NCBI GenBank assembly: GCA_944322545.1
Contig: CALUPF010000037.1
Span: forward strand, 1-40,293
Direction: 5' to 3'
Length of the DNA: 40,293 nucleotides
From: Candidatus Gastranaerophilales bacterium
GTDB lineage: Bacteria > Cyanobacteriota > Vampirovibrionia > Gastranaerophilales > Gastranaerophilaceae
This document shows, in pieces, positions 1-8,117 of the stretch; position 1 is the stretch's first letter; every line of letters starts with the position of its first letter. The notes under the pieces are model-generated. The model was not told the DNA's origin. It searched no databases and saw only the letters and a list, made by a program, of their open reading frames with translations. Both the position numbers and the translations under genes were made by a program.

Positions 1-92
1 ATTTTCAAACTTGCATATATATACGAAAGCTTATTTGAAAATGTTGACTATTTTTATATCCTGTTAGGTTAACAATAATTATAATGTTATTA

Positions 93-121
93 TTGACAAA
101 AAGTTAGTTAAGGCTTACAAT
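93..121 (+). promoter_or_regulatory. Sigma-70-type promoter for a small RNA
   Basis: A perfect -35 box TTGACA (93-98) is followed by a 17-base spacer and a -10 box TACAAT (116-121). The predicted start is near base 128. No open reading frame with a ribosome binding site follows before the terminator at 224-257, so it probably drives a non-coding transcript. Confidence 0.7.
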
Positions 122-127
122 GTAAAA

Positions 128-257
128 AGTTAGTTTAAGCAAACAAATGCTGTAAAAGGACTTTCCTAAGAGTTTTCTTGGAATTACAGTATTTAGACCA
201 ATACCATAATTCACTTTTGTGACGGCTTCTGTCTTTCTCCGGAAGCCTTTTTATTTT
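128..257 (+). ncRNA. Candidate small non-coding RNA of about 130 nt
   Basis: The stretch lies between a consensus promoter (93-121) and an intrinsic terminator (224-257) and has no credible ORF; the only ATG, at 148, meets a stop two codons later. Its first half can fold: CTGTAA (150-155) pairs with TTACAG (184-189), and TTCC (163-166) with GGAA (180-183), giving a hairpin with a one-sided bulge. The 3' tail overlaps the stop of the convergent crcB gene by a few bases. It has none of the hallmark sequences of SRP RNA, 6S, tmRNA or RNase P that I can recognise. The window starts only 127 bases upstream, so a link to an upstream gene cannot be excluded, but the promoter makes an independent transcript the simpler reading. 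Confidence 0.5.
224..257 (+). terminator. Rho-independent terminator of the small RNA
   Basis: GGCTTC (224-229) pairs with GAAGCC (242-247), followed by TTTTTATTTT. The opposite strand has no T-run after the stem, so it works in the plus direction, facing crcB. Confidence 0.7.
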
Positions 258-619
258 GCCATCATATATCCAGCGAATGTTGCTATTAGCCCTATAACTA
301 TACTTAAAGTCATATATAAAGCACAACATCCAATTTTTCCATCTTTTAATAGACAGTATGATTCATTACTGAATGTGCTGAATGTTGTTAGTCCGCCTAA
401 AAAACCAACAGTTATGAATAATTTAACTTGTGGTGGAAAAAAATCTGCCTTATTCATTGCAAGACCAAAAACATAACCTATTATTAAGCATCCTGCAATA
501 TTTGCAGTAAATGTTCCGGCATGAGCAAATCCGAGAATCTTATTAGATAGTGTAGTAATTGCATATCTTAAGCTAGCTCCTAGTCCCCCGCCTATAAAAA
601 CAGCTAAAAAATTAAGCAT
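251..619 (-). CDS. crcB: Fluoride exporter FluC/CrcB
   Basis: A 122-residue, four-helix membrane protein of the Fluc family, which assembles as a dual-topology dimer and lets fluoride leave the cell passively. Recognisable marks are GASLRY (14-19), the conserved Asn of TAN (40), and the pore signature GGLTTFSTF (75-83) with the phenylalanines that line the pores. Length is typical for the family. The start ATG (619) is preceded by AAAAGGAGAGGG, a good ribosome binding site. It stands alone and converges on the small RNA at 128-257. I looked for a crcB-type fluoride riboswitch in the 160 bases upstream and could not recognise one. Confidence 0.93.
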   Translation of the reverse strand: MLNFLAVFIGGGLGASLRYAITTLSNKILGFAHAGTFTANIAGCLIIGYVFGLAMNKADFFPPQVKLFITVGFLGGLTTFSTFSNESYCLLKDGKIGCCALYMTLSIVIGLIATFAGYMMAK

Positions 620-783
620 TTCCCTCTCCTTTTGTAATCTACTAATTAAATTTTATACCAACAATATTTTTATGATTCAGTTTGTTTATTATTTTTTGTA
701 TAGATTTATCCCTTTTGGGGTTAAAAGTGTCAAAATAATAAAATCACGGTTTTTACTGTTTATACTGAAAATAAGGAGAGTAT

Positions 784-2706
784 ATGGAAGTAGCTGCATT
801 AAAAATAGAGAGAATTCATTCTAGCTCAATTAAGAATAATAGTTTGTCTCACAACGAAAAACAGATAGTCGATCAATACAAAAATGATGAAGTAGGTTTA
901 CAAAATTCATTGGATTATTTAGCAATTATAAATAAAAGTTCAATGAATTCCGTATCTTTTAAATGCTCATTAGGTATGTCACAACCTTATTTTGAAATAA
1001 ATTTACCTTTGAAAGATCTTATAGAAAGAACATCATCTGAATCTTTGACTGATTTTAAGATGTTAGACTCAAACTCAGAAGCATATAAAAACCTTGCTGA
1101 TGGAGATAAAAAGGCTTTGAAACATTTAGTCAAGGCTGCAAGAATTCTAGATGATGTATATTTAAAACAAGATAATTCTCACAATCTTGAGTTTAAAGAA
1201 TTTTTGAAAAAAGAGGCTGCTCGTGGCAATATGCGTGCTATTTATACATTGAAGTTGTTTAATGCGCAAAAAGGTATTAATGCAAAAGATGTAAATGGAA
1301 ATATTATCAATTTAGCAAAAGATTGTGACGTAATGCCTGGAAAAGGTTTTTATCCTGAAGACTTATCAAAAGAAGAGTTTCACTCTATTTTGAAAAAAAT
1401 GATTAAAGACGGTGAGGTAAAAGAAGTTTCAAATATTTTGAATCAAAGAAGTATTGTTGAAAGAGATGGCGATAAACTAAAGGCTATAGATTATACAGAC
1501 TATTTTAAAGATGAGTTTATGGCTGCAGCCGATGAACTAATAGAAGCTGCTAGAACTTCTACTGATGAAGAGTTTAATAAATTTTTATTGCTACAGGCTG
1601 CTGCTTTAATGACAAACAATCCACAAGTAGATGCAGAAGCTGATAAAATTTGGGCAGGTATGCAATATACTCCTTTAGAATTTACTATTTCAAGAGAATG
1701 TTATGATGATAGAATGACACCAACTGTTACAGAAGATTCTGAGTTGATGAGGCTTTTAGAAAAAAATCATATTTCATTTAATGCTAAAGATACTTTTGGG
1801 GTGAGAGTTGGAATTGTTAATAAAGCCGGTACTGAATATCTTCTTTCTATTAAAGATTATCTACCATTAATGGCTGAAAATATGCCATACAATGACGAAT
1901 ATGAGCAAAATTTTTTGTCTTCTAAAAATGATAAACAAAAAATGGTTGATGTTGATATTGTTGAAATGACAGGTCAAAAGGGGGCATACAGAGGTGGTGT
2001 TGCAATAGCTTCAAACTTACCTAATAATGATAAGCTCGCTGTAAAACAAGGTGGTGGACATAGAAATGTTTATCACAGACAAATGAGAGAAGCTAAATAT
2101 AAAGATAATTTTCAACAAAAACTTGATTTGTTATTAGATGAGTCTCAGCATAAATATTTTGATGTAGATGCATTGCATGATTTTACAATTTTGCATGAGA
2201 ATATACATTCTTTAGGCCCTAAAAATGGCTTAGAAAAATTAGGTGTATTGAAAAATACAATTGAAGAATATAAAGCTGATACTGGTTCTTTGACTATGTT
2301 AGATCCGCTAGTTCAAGCAGGTTTTTATACTCCAGAAAGAGCAAAAAAAATTATTACATCTCTTTTGGTTGGATATGTACAAAAAGGCTCTGATTTTGAA
2401 GATGCACATAGAAGAAGAAATATAATGCAATATAACTATCTTATTGAAAATGGTGCTATTGAAGTTAACGATAAAGGTAAAATGAAAATCAATTTTGAAA
2501 AGGTTGTTCCAACCGCTAAAAAGATGTTAGCAGATGCAGTAAGAATTCAATTAGATGGTGATTCAAAAGAAGCACAAGACTACGTTGATAGATATTGTGT
2601 TTGGACAAAAGAACTAGATTTAATGGCAAAAAATCTAAATGGTGTTGATAAAAAACTCAACTCCCAAATAGTTACTCCTTTAGCTGATAAATTGGTTGCT
2701 GACTAA
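784..2706 (+). CDS. M49-like (dipeptidyl-peptidase III-type) zinc metallopeptidase
   Basis: A 640-residue soluble protein with no signal peptide. The C-terminal half carries HENIH (H471, E472, H475) followed by SLGP, and 19 residues on EEYKAD (494-499). This is the zinc-site layout of the M49 family: two His plus a downstream Glu (E495), with E472 as catalytic base. The classical M49 motif is the hexapeptide HExxGH; here it is a pentapeptide, as I recall for some divergent bacterial M49 enzymes such as that of Caldithrix. 'RGGVAIASNLPNN' before it also fits the family. The N-terminal 300 residues are unrecognised and include NSVSFKC (55-61), like the N termini of other small proteins here. 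AAGGAGAG lies just before the ATG, with a -10-like TATACT at about 758. Substrate unknown; cytoplasmic peptide turnover is an inference. Confidence 0.7.
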   Translation: MEVAALKIERIHSSSIKNNSLSHNEKQIVDQYKNDEVGLQNSLDYLAIINKSSMNSVSFKCSLGMSQPYFEINLPLKDLIERTSSESLTDFKMLDSNSEAYKNLADGDKKALKHLVKAARILDDVYLKQDNSHNLEFKEFLKKEAARGNMRAIYTLKLFNAQKGINAKDVNGNIINLAKDCDVMPGKGFYPEDLSKEEFHSILKKMIKDGEVKEVSNILNQRSIVERDGDKLKAIDYTDYFKDEFMAAADELIEAARTSTDEEFNKFLLLQAAALMTNNPQVDAEADKIWAGMQYTPLEFTISRECYDDRMTPTVTEDSELMRLLEKNHISFNAKDTFGVRVGIVNKAGTEYLLSIKDYLPLMAENMPYNDEYEQNFLSSKNDKQKMVDVDIVEMTGQKGAYRGGVAIASNLPNNDKLAVKQGGGHRNVYHRQMREAKYKDNFQQKLDLLLDESQHKYFDVDALHDFTILHENIHSLGPKNGLEKLGVLKNTIEEYKADTGSLTMLDPLVQAGFYTPERAKKIITSLLVGYVQKGSDFEDAHRRRNIMQYNYLIENGAIEVNDKGKMKINFEKVVPTAKKMLADAVRIQLDGDSKEAQDYVDRYCVWTKELDLMAKNLNGVDKKLNSQIVTPLADKLVAD

Positions 2707-2735
2707 AAACTTTATATAATCTTTATAAAATACGG

Positions 2736-2764
2736 TTAAAAATGTTCGCATTTTGCGTTATACT
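2736..2764 (+). promoter_or_regulatory. Putative pdxJ promoter
   Basis: TTAAAA (2736-2741), a 17-base spacer, then TATACT (2759-2764), 32 bases before the pdxJ ATG. The -35 box matches the consensus at four of six positions. Confidence 0.45.
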
Positions 2765-2796
2765 TGGCGTGTTCAAAAATATTGAGAGGTAAAAAA

Positions 2797-3507
2797 ATGT
2801 TACTAGGCGTAAATATTGATCATATAGCGACTTTACGAAATGCAAGGGGAGGGCTTGAACCTAATCTTATTCAAGCAGCTTTGATCTGTGAAAAAGCTGG
2901 TGCTGATGGTATTACTGTGCATTTGAGAGAAGATAGACGTCATACAAAAGATAATGATGTTGTTGAATTAAAAAATATATTAAAGACAAGATTAAACCTA
3001 GAAATGGCAGTTACTGATGAAATGCAAAAAATTGCATTAGAAGTTTTACCTACAAATTGTTGTTTAGTTCCTGAAAAAAGACAAGAAGTAACAACTGAGG
3101 GTGGTTTAGATGTTGCTGGTCAATTTGAACGTGTTCAATCTTTTGTTAAGCCATTAGTTGATGCTGGAATCATCGTAAGTCTTTTCATTGATGCAGATGA
3201 AAAACAAGTAGAAGCTGCATATAAAACAGGTGCTCAATTCATAGAGCTACATACCGGAAAATATTCTGAAGCTTTTGGAACTGCTTTAGAAGATTTGGAG
3301 TTGAATAATCTTAAAAAAGCAGCTGAACTAGCACAAAAGCTAGGGTTAAAAGTTAATGCGGGTCACGGTCTTACATATGAAAATGTTCATCGTATGAAAG
3401 AAGTGAATGGTTTAATAGAATTGAATATTGGTCATAATATTATCGCAAAAGCAGTTTTTGATGGACTGGAAAAAGCTGTAAAAGATATGATTGACTTAAT
3501 TAAGTAA
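2797..3507 (+). CDS. pdxJ: Pyridoxine 5'-phosphate synthase
   Basis: PdxJ condenses 1-deoxyxylulose 5-phosphate with 3-amino-2-oxopropyl phosphate in the DXP-dependent route to vitamin B6. The protein is a 236-residue TIM barrel, close to the usual 240. The N terminus [17 protein letters not shown] is a near-exact family signature, followed by [13 protein letters not shown] and the active-site segments LEMAVTDEM (Glu) and [12 protein letters not shown] (His). The frame is open 11 codons further upstream, but the ATG at 2797 has GAGAGG at the right spacing and begins exactly where the family begins. A separate promoter for rpmB follows, so the two need not be cotranscribed. Confidence 0.95.
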   Translation: MLLGVNIDHIATLRNARGGLEPNLIQAALICEKAGADGITVHLREDRRHTKDNDVVELKNILKTRLNLEMAVTDEMQKIALEVLPTNCCLVPEKRQEVTTEGGLDVAGQFERVQSFVKPLVDAGIIVSLFIDADEKQVEAAYKTGAQFIELHTGKYSEAFGTALEDLELNNLKKAAELAQKLGLKVNAGHGLTYENVHRMKEVNGLIELNIGHNIIAKAVFDGLEKAVKDMIDLIK

Positions 3508-3535
3508 AAATAGTTTAAGCTTTGTGTTTTCGCAC

Positions 3536-3564
3536 TTGATATTAAAATATTTTTAAAGTAATCT
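3536..3564 (+). promoter_or_regulatory. Putative rpmB promoter
   Basis: TTGATA (3536-3541), a 17-base spacer and TAATCT (3559-3564), about 34 bases upstream of the rpmB ATG. Confidence 0.5.
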
Positions 3565-3597
3565 AAAGAAACGAACAACTTATCGAAAGGATACACT

Positions 3598-3789
3598 ATG
3601 TCTAAACAATGTGACGTATGCGGTAAAAAAGCAATTAAAGCAGCTAAAATTTCTTTTTCACATAAACAAAATGTGCACAGACAAGAACCGAATTTGCAAT
3701 CTGTAAAGGTTAACCAAAACGGTACTGTAAAAAGAATTAATGTTTGTACTTCTTGCATTAGAGCTGGTAAAGTACAAAGAGCTATATAG
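3598..3789 (+). CDS. rpmB: 50S ribosomal protein L28
   Basis: A 63-residue protein of the large ribosomal subunit. It is of the zinc-binding (C+) type, with C5 and C8 in CDVCGK and C50 and C53 in CTSC. The segment SHKQNVHRQEPNLQ, with its conserved arginine/asparagine pattern, is typical of L28. GAAAGG precedes the ATG. It has its own putative promoter and is closed by a strong terminator at 3817-3845. Confidence 0.95.
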   Translation: MSKQCDVCGKKAIKAAKISFSHKQNVHRQEPNLQSVKVNQNGTVKRINVCTSCIRAGKVQRAI

Positions 3790-3816
3790 TTGTTATATTT
3801 AACCGTAAAGTTTAAA

Positions 3817-3845
3817 AGAAGACCTGCCTAGGTGGGTCTTCTTTT
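3817..3845 (+). terminator. Rho-independent terminator after rpmB
   Basis: AGAAGACC (3817-3824) pairs with GGTCTTCT (3835-3842) around a ten-base loop, followed by TTTT. It separates pdxJ/rpmB from the ATP synthase operon. Confidence 0.8.
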
Positions 3846-3898
3846 CATATATTTATCGTATTTTATTTGTTTTTTGTACTAATATTTGTATTATTTAA

Positions 3899-3947
3899 TT
3901 GTATTTTTTTAATGATAGTGATATATTACAAATGAACCATAAGGTTC
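3899..3947 (+). promoter_or_regulatory. ATP synthase operon promoter with hairpin at the predicted +1
   Basis: TTGTAT (3899-3904), a 17-base spacer and TATATT (3922-3927). Six bases later, where transcription should begin, GAACC (3934-3938) and GGTTC (3943-3947) form a five-pair hairpin with loop ATAA. The mRNA would therefore start with a stem-loop, a design known to protect 5' ends from RNase/RppH attack. AGAGGATAGAGAAA then provides the ribosome binding site for atpB. Confidence 0.55.
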
Positions 3948-3972
3948 TGTATTATTATAGAGGATAGAGAAA

Positions 3973-4659
3973 ATGTCAGAAGGACATTGGATAGCTCAAA
4001 TTGGTCAGTTAAGTATAAACATGGACACAGTACTTACAATGTGGATCACAATGGGGATTCTTGTTGTATTTGCTTTTATGTGTACTCGAAAATTATCTAT
4101 AATTCCTTCCAAATTACAATCAGTAGCAGAAGGAATATTGGGTGCATTTGTTGGTTTAACTGATTCAATGATAGGTAGCAAAGGAAGAAAACATATTCCA
4201 CTTCTTGCTACTTTATTTTTATTTATTTTAACAGCTAACTTAATAGGACAATTGCCTTGGCGTTTATATCATTTAAAAGCAGGTGAGCTTGCTTCGCCTA
4301 CTAACGATATAAATATGACAGCAGCTATGGCTGTTATGGTTTTAATTTACTATGTATATCAAGGCGTTAAGGTTAAAGGTCCTAAGTATTTCCTTCATGA
4401 GTTTAGTCTTGTTGGAATAATAATGGCTTTGATTGAATTGTTAGAGATGGTTATTAGACCTTTTTCTCTTGCTCTTCGACTTTTTGCGAATATATTAGCA
4501 GGTGAGTTGCTCGTTGTAACTTTTGTTGGTATATTTGCTTACTTTTTACCATTGCCATTTATGCTATTTGAAGTATTTGTAGCATTTGTGCAGGCATTGG
4601 TATTCATGCTTCTTTCAACAGCTTATATAGCAATAGCTGTTCAGGAAGAAGAAAATTAA
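3973..4659 (+). CDS. atpB: F-type ATP synthase subunit a
   Basis: Subunit a forms the two proton half-channels beside the c ring. It is a 228-residue membrane protein with at least five hydrophobic helices. The essential arginine is R169 in LALRLFANILAGEL, and the family signature 'LxxAYIAIAVQEEE' closes the protein. First gene of the operon: no atpI (the small assembly protein that usually leads cyanobacterial atp operons) is found between the terminator at 3845 and this start. The name follows E. coli; in cyanobacterial nomenclature this is atpI. Confidence 0.95.
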   Translation: MSEGHWIAQIGQLSINMDTVLTMWITMGILVVFAFMCTRKLSIIPSKLQSVAEGILGAFVGLTDSMIGSKGRKHIPLLATLFLFILTANLIGQLPWRLYHLKAGELASPTNDINMTAAMAVMVLIYYVYQGVKVKGPKYFLHEFSLVGIIMALIELLEMVIRPFSLALRLFANILAGELLVVTFVGIFAYFLPLPFMLFEVFVAFVQALVFMLLSTAYIAIAVQEEEN

Positions 4660-4704
4660 TTTTAAACTAAATAAAGATAAATTAGTATAAAAAAGGAGAA
4701 AATT

Positions 4705-4965
4705 ATGGCAGTAGAACAAGTAGCAGCTTCAGCAGTAGAAGTTTTATCAATGGCAAAACTTGGTGCAGGTCTTTCTATCGGTTTTGGTGCAATTGGTGCT
4801 GGAATTGGTCTTGGTATTGCAACAAAAGGTCTTCTTGATGCTATTTCAAGACAACCTGAAATTTCTGGTAAAGCTTTGATTTATTTCATTATTGGTGCAG
4901 GTCTTGCAGAAGCTTGTGCTATTTATGCATTGTTCATCGCTTTACAATTATTAGCTGTAAAATAG
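4705..4965 (+). CDS. atpE: F-type ATP synthase subunit c
   Basis: An 86-residue hairpin of two membrane helices joined by the polar loop SRQPE, forming the rotor ring. The ion-carrying carboxylate is E69 in GAGLAEACAIYALF. The helix-1 glutamine and the Ser/Thr after the Glu that mark sodium-binding c subunits are missing, so proton coupling is the likelier reading. The first 18 residues extend beyond the usual length (most c subunits are 75-82 residues). The glycine-rich first helix, with GAIGAGIGLG, is canonical. AAAGGAGAAA is a strong ribosome binding site, fitting the high copy number of this subunit. Confidence 0.95.
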   Translation: MAVEQVAASAVEVLSMAKLGAGLSIGFGAIGAGIGLGIATKGLLDAISRQPEISGKALIYFIIGAGLAEACAIYALFIALQLLAVK

Positions 4966-4999
4966 GTGAAATTAGAGATTAGATAGAAGAACTATAACT

Positions 5000-5476
5000 A
5001 TGGAATTTAATGCAACATTTTTAATATCGGCTGTTAGTTTTATTGTTTTCATTTTTATTATGAATGCAATATTATATAAGCCTGTGCTTGAAATAATGGA
5101 AAAAAGAGCTGCTTATATAAAAGCTAATAAAGATGAAGCTGATTCTCATAAGCAACACGCAAAAGATCTTATTGATGATAAAAATAAAAAAATAGCTGAT
5201 GCGCAAAGAAAATCCAGAGATATAGTTTCTTCTAAGGCAGGTGCATTAAAAGAAGAAAAAACTAAAGTATTGAATGATGCTAAAGCTCAAGCAGGTTCGT
5301 ATTTTAGTGAACAAAAACAGTCCTTGGCTGCGCAAAAAAATGAGACAATGAATAACATGAAGCATGATGTTGCTGATTTGGCTAACAATTTGACAACAAA
5401 ACTTATGGGATTTGGTGTTTCTTTTGAGCCATTGAGTGATGCTGAGGTAGAAGAGGTAATGAAGAAAAATGTTTGA
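5000..5476 (+). CDS. atpF2: F-type ATP synthase subunit b' (second b-type stalk subunit)
   Basis: A 158-residue peripheral-stalk protein with one N-terminal membrane helix (about 5-25) and then an alanine/lysine/aspartate-rich coiled coil. Its place directly after subunit c and before a second b-type gene matches the b'-b order of cyanobacteria and other phototrophs, where the two form a heterodimeric stalk. The last 8 bases overlap the start of atpF (5469), which suggests translational coupling and one-to-one production. The ribosome binding site is weak (AGAAGAAC). Confidence 0.88.
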   Translation: MEFNATFLISAVSFIVFIFIMNAILYKPVLEIMEKRAAYIKANKDEADSHKQHAKDLIDDKNKKIADAQRKSRDIVSSKAGALKEEKTKVLNDAKAQAGSYFSEQKQSLAAQKNETMNNMKHDVADLANNLTTKLMGFGVSFEPLSDAEVEEVMKKNV

Positions 5477-5972
5477 TTTTAGTTATGCAAACATATTACA
5501 TTCGAATGTTATTAACTTTGCAATAATGATTGCTTTTTTTGCTGCAATCATATATTTTCTAAAAGTTCCACAAAAGTTAGAAGATTATAGAGCCTCTATA
5601 CAAAAGACTGTTGATGATTCTGATTCTTTAAAAAATGAAGCAAAGCAAGAATATGAGCAAGTTTCTGATTCATTGAAAAATATAAATCAAGAATTAGACA
5701 TGATTGTTAAAAAAGCAGAAGAGACTGCAATAGCTTTTGAAAATAAGACAAAAGAGGATTTGGATAAGGCTGTTGAATCTATAAAACGAAATATAGAAAA
5801 GCAGGTTCATTCTGAAGAAAATCATGTCGAAGCTGAAATGTTAAAAGCAGTTTCTGCCTCTTCTATAGAAATAGCACAAAAGCAAATAAAAACAGCTTTG
5901 GATAAAGATAAAGAGCTTCATAAGAAATATATAAATGACTTTATCAATAGTATAGATAAATTAGAAGTTTAG
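5469..5972 (+). CDS. atpF: F-type ATP synthase subunit b
   Basis: A 167-residue stalk subunit: one membrane helix (about 15-32) followed by a long charged coiled coil ending near the C terminus in a delta-contact region. It pairs with b' (5000-5476), whose stop codon it overlaps. The second position in the b'/b pair is what identifies it as b; the sequences alone are too diverged for a firm split. Confidence 0.9.
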   Translation: MFDFSYANILHSNVINFAIMIAFFAAIIYFLKVPQKLEDYRASIQKTVDDSDSLKNEAKQEYEQVSDSLKNINQELDMIVKKAEETAIAFENKTKEDLDKAVESIKRNIEKQVHSEENHVEAEMLKAVSASSIEIAQKQIKTALDKDKELHKKYINDFINSIDKLEV

Positions 5973-5984
5973 GACTTATTACAA

Positions 5985-6557
5985 ATGACTCATTGTAGCA
6001 AAAATATTGATAACAAATTATTACCACTGGCTAAAAGATATTCTGAGGCTTTGTTGGAGGTTGCAAAAAATAGAAACGAGCTCGATGAAGTTTTTTCAGA
6101 GCTTTGTAATGTAGTTGATTTGTTAGAAGATTCAGATGAATTAAAAAATTTCAAGGCGTTTTTGACTCATCCAGTTGTTCCTGTTGCAGAAAAGAAAGAT
6201 TTATTGAAGTCTGTTTTTGAGTCTAAACTAAAAAATGATGTTTTAAATTTGCTTTATATTTTGGCAGAAAAAAATAAGATAAATTTGCTTCCTTCTATTT
6301 TATATTGTTTTGAAGCTGAAATGGATAAGGCAAAAAATATATTGAAAGTTGGTGTTGTTTCAGCAATCGAATTAGATTCCGATTCTGTTTCAAGACTAAA
6401 AGAAAAGCTTGAACAAAAATTGCATAAGTCAGTGAAGTTTGAGTTTGAGGTTAACCCTGATATTATCGCTGGATTAGTTTTAAAAATTCAGGATAAAACA
6501 ATCGATGGCTCTATGGCTACAAAATTGCAAGGGTTCAAAAAAATGCTAGGTAATTAA
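5985..6557 (+). CDS. atpH: F-type ATP synthase subunit delta
   Basis: A 190-residue subunit joining the stalk to the top of the alpha/beta hexamer. The N-terminal helical domain begins with [14 protein letters not shown], and the C-terminal signature '[20 protein letters not shown]' is characteristic of OSCP/delta. It starts 12 bases after atpF and ends 20 bases before atpA. Confidence 0.94.
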   Translation: MTHCSKNIDNKLLPLAKRYSEALLEVAKNRNELDEVFSELCNVVDLLEDSDELKNFKAFLTHPVVPVAEKKDLLKSVFESKLKNDVLNLLYILAEKNKINLLPSILYCFEAEMDKAKNILKVGVVSAIELDSDSVSRLKEKLEQKLHKSVKFEFEVNPDIIAGLVLKIQDKTIDGSMATKLQGFKKMLGN

Positions 6558-6577
6558 CGGAAATAAAGGAAAGTAAA

Positions 6578-8095
6578 ATGGCAGCAATCAGACCAGATGA
6601 AATTACTTCAATTATAAAAGCCAAAATTGAAAACTATAATTCCGAAATGGAAGTTTCAAACATTGGCTCTGTTCTTGAAGTTGGTGATGGCATCGCACGT
6701 GTTTACGGATTGCGTAATGCAATGTCAAACGAACTTGTTGAGTTCGAAGACGGAAAAGGTACATTAGGTATTACATTAAACCTAGAAGAAGATAACGTAG
6801 GTGTCGTAATTCTTGGTGAATACCAACATATCAAAGAAGGTATGACTGTTAAAACAACAGGTAGAATTGCTTCAGTTCCTGTTGGTGAAGGTCTTATTGG
6901 TAGAATTGTTAACCCAACAGGTAAACCTGTTGATGGCAAAGGTGATATTCACTATGAAAAAACAAGACCTGTTGAGAGAGTAGCTCCTGGTATTGTATCA
7001 AGAAAATCAGTTCATCAGCCTCTTCAAACAGGTTTAACAGCAATTGATGCTTTGACTCCAATTGGTAGAGGTCAAAGAGAGTTGATTATCGGTGACAGAC
7101 AAACTGGTAAAACTGCAATTGCAATTGACACAATCATCAACCAAAAAGGACAAGATGTTATTTGTGTTTATGTTGCTATTGGTCAAAAAACTTCAACTGT
7201 TGCACAATTAGCTAAAAAATTAGAAGATTTTGGTGCAATGGATTATACAATTATCGTTTCAGCAACTGCTGATGAATCTGCTCCATTGCAGTTCATTGCT
7301 CCATTTGCAGGTGTTGCAATTGCTGAAGAATTTATGGAACAAGGTAAGCACGTTTTGATTGTTTACGATGATTTGACTAAGCACGCACAGGCTTATCGTG
7401 CAATGAGTTTGTTGCTTAGAAGACCACCAGGACGTGAAGCATATCCTGGAGATGTTTTCTATCTTCATTCTAGATTGCTAGAAAGAGCTTGTAAGTTGAG
7501 TGATAAATTAGGTGGCGGTTCTATTACTGCATTGCCTATTATTGAAACTCAGGCAGGTGACGTTTCAGCATATATTCCTACTAACGTAATTTCTATTACT
7601 GATGGACAGATATTCTTAGAAACAGGTTTGTTTAACTCTGGTATAAGACCAGCTATTAACGCAGGTATTTCTGTTTCTCGTGTAGGTGGTGCTGCTCAAA
7701 CAAAAGCAACAAAACAAGTAGGTGGTAAGTTAAGATTAGACCTTGCTCAATTTAGAGAGTTGGAAGCATTTGCTCAGTTTGCTTCAGATTTGGATAAAGC
7801 AACTCAAGATCAATTGAGAAGAGGTCAAAAACTTACTGAAGTTTTGAAACAGCCTCAATATTCACCTTTGAGTGTTGCAAAACAAGTTAGCATTCTTTTT
7901 GCAGCAAATGAAGGGTTATTAGATGATGTTCCAAACAATAAAATAGCTAAGTTCAAAAAAGAATGGTTTGAATACCAAGATTCTAATCTTTCTGAATTAT
8001 CACAAAGATTAAATGAAGGTGCAGCTTTAAGTGATGATGATAAAAAGTTGCTTAAAGAAAATCTTGAAACATTCAAATCTTCACTTTTTTCATAG
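6578..8095 (+). CDS. atpA: F-type ATP synthase subunit alpha
   Basis: The 505-residue non-catalytic nucleotide-binding subunit. Walker A is GDRQTGKT (172-179); the alpha-type signature [20 protein letters not shown], with its arginine that reaches the catalytic site, is intact. An N-terminal beta barrel (about 25-95) and a C-terminal helical domain are both present. Length is normal. Codon use is richer in C-ending codons than in neighbouring hypothetical genes, as expected for high expression. The catalytic beta subunit it needs is not encoded in the window. Confidence 0.97.
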   Translation: MAAIRPDEITSIIKAKIENYNSEMEVSNIGSVLEVGDGIARVYGLRNAMSNELVEFEDGKGTLGITLNLEEDNVGVVILGEYQHIKEGMTVKTTGRIASVPVGEGLIGRIVNPTGKPVDGKGDIHYEKTRPVERVAPGIVSRKSVHQPLQTGLTAIDALTPIGRGQRELIIGDRQTGKTAIAIDTIINQKGQDVICVYVAIGQKTSTVAQLAKKLEDFGAMDYTIIVSATADESAPLQFIAPFAGVAIAEEFMEQGKHVLIVYDDLTKHAQAYRAMSLLLRRPPGREAYPGDVFYLHSRLLERACKLSDKLGGGSITALPIIETQAGDVSAYIPTNVISITDGQIFLETGLFNSGIRPAINAGISVSRVGGAAQTKATKQVGGKLRLDLAQFRELEAFAQFASDLDKATQDQLRRGQKLTEVLKQPQYSPLSVAKQVSILFAANEGLLDDVPNNKIAKFKKEWFEYQDSNLSELSQRLNEGAALSDDDKKLLKENLETFKSSLFS

Positions 8096-8117
8096 TGTTT
8101 TAAACAAAGGATAGAAA

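Noticed and set aside
721..760. CCC/GGG hairpin with A/T flanks before the M49-like gene.
   Set aside because: Three to four GC pairs and no T-run; too weak for a terminator.
620..780. Fluoride riboswitch upstream of crcB.
   Set aside because: The 160 bases before crcB show no recognisable crcB-motif pseudoknot; the closest hairpin (CCC/GGG near 710) is too short.
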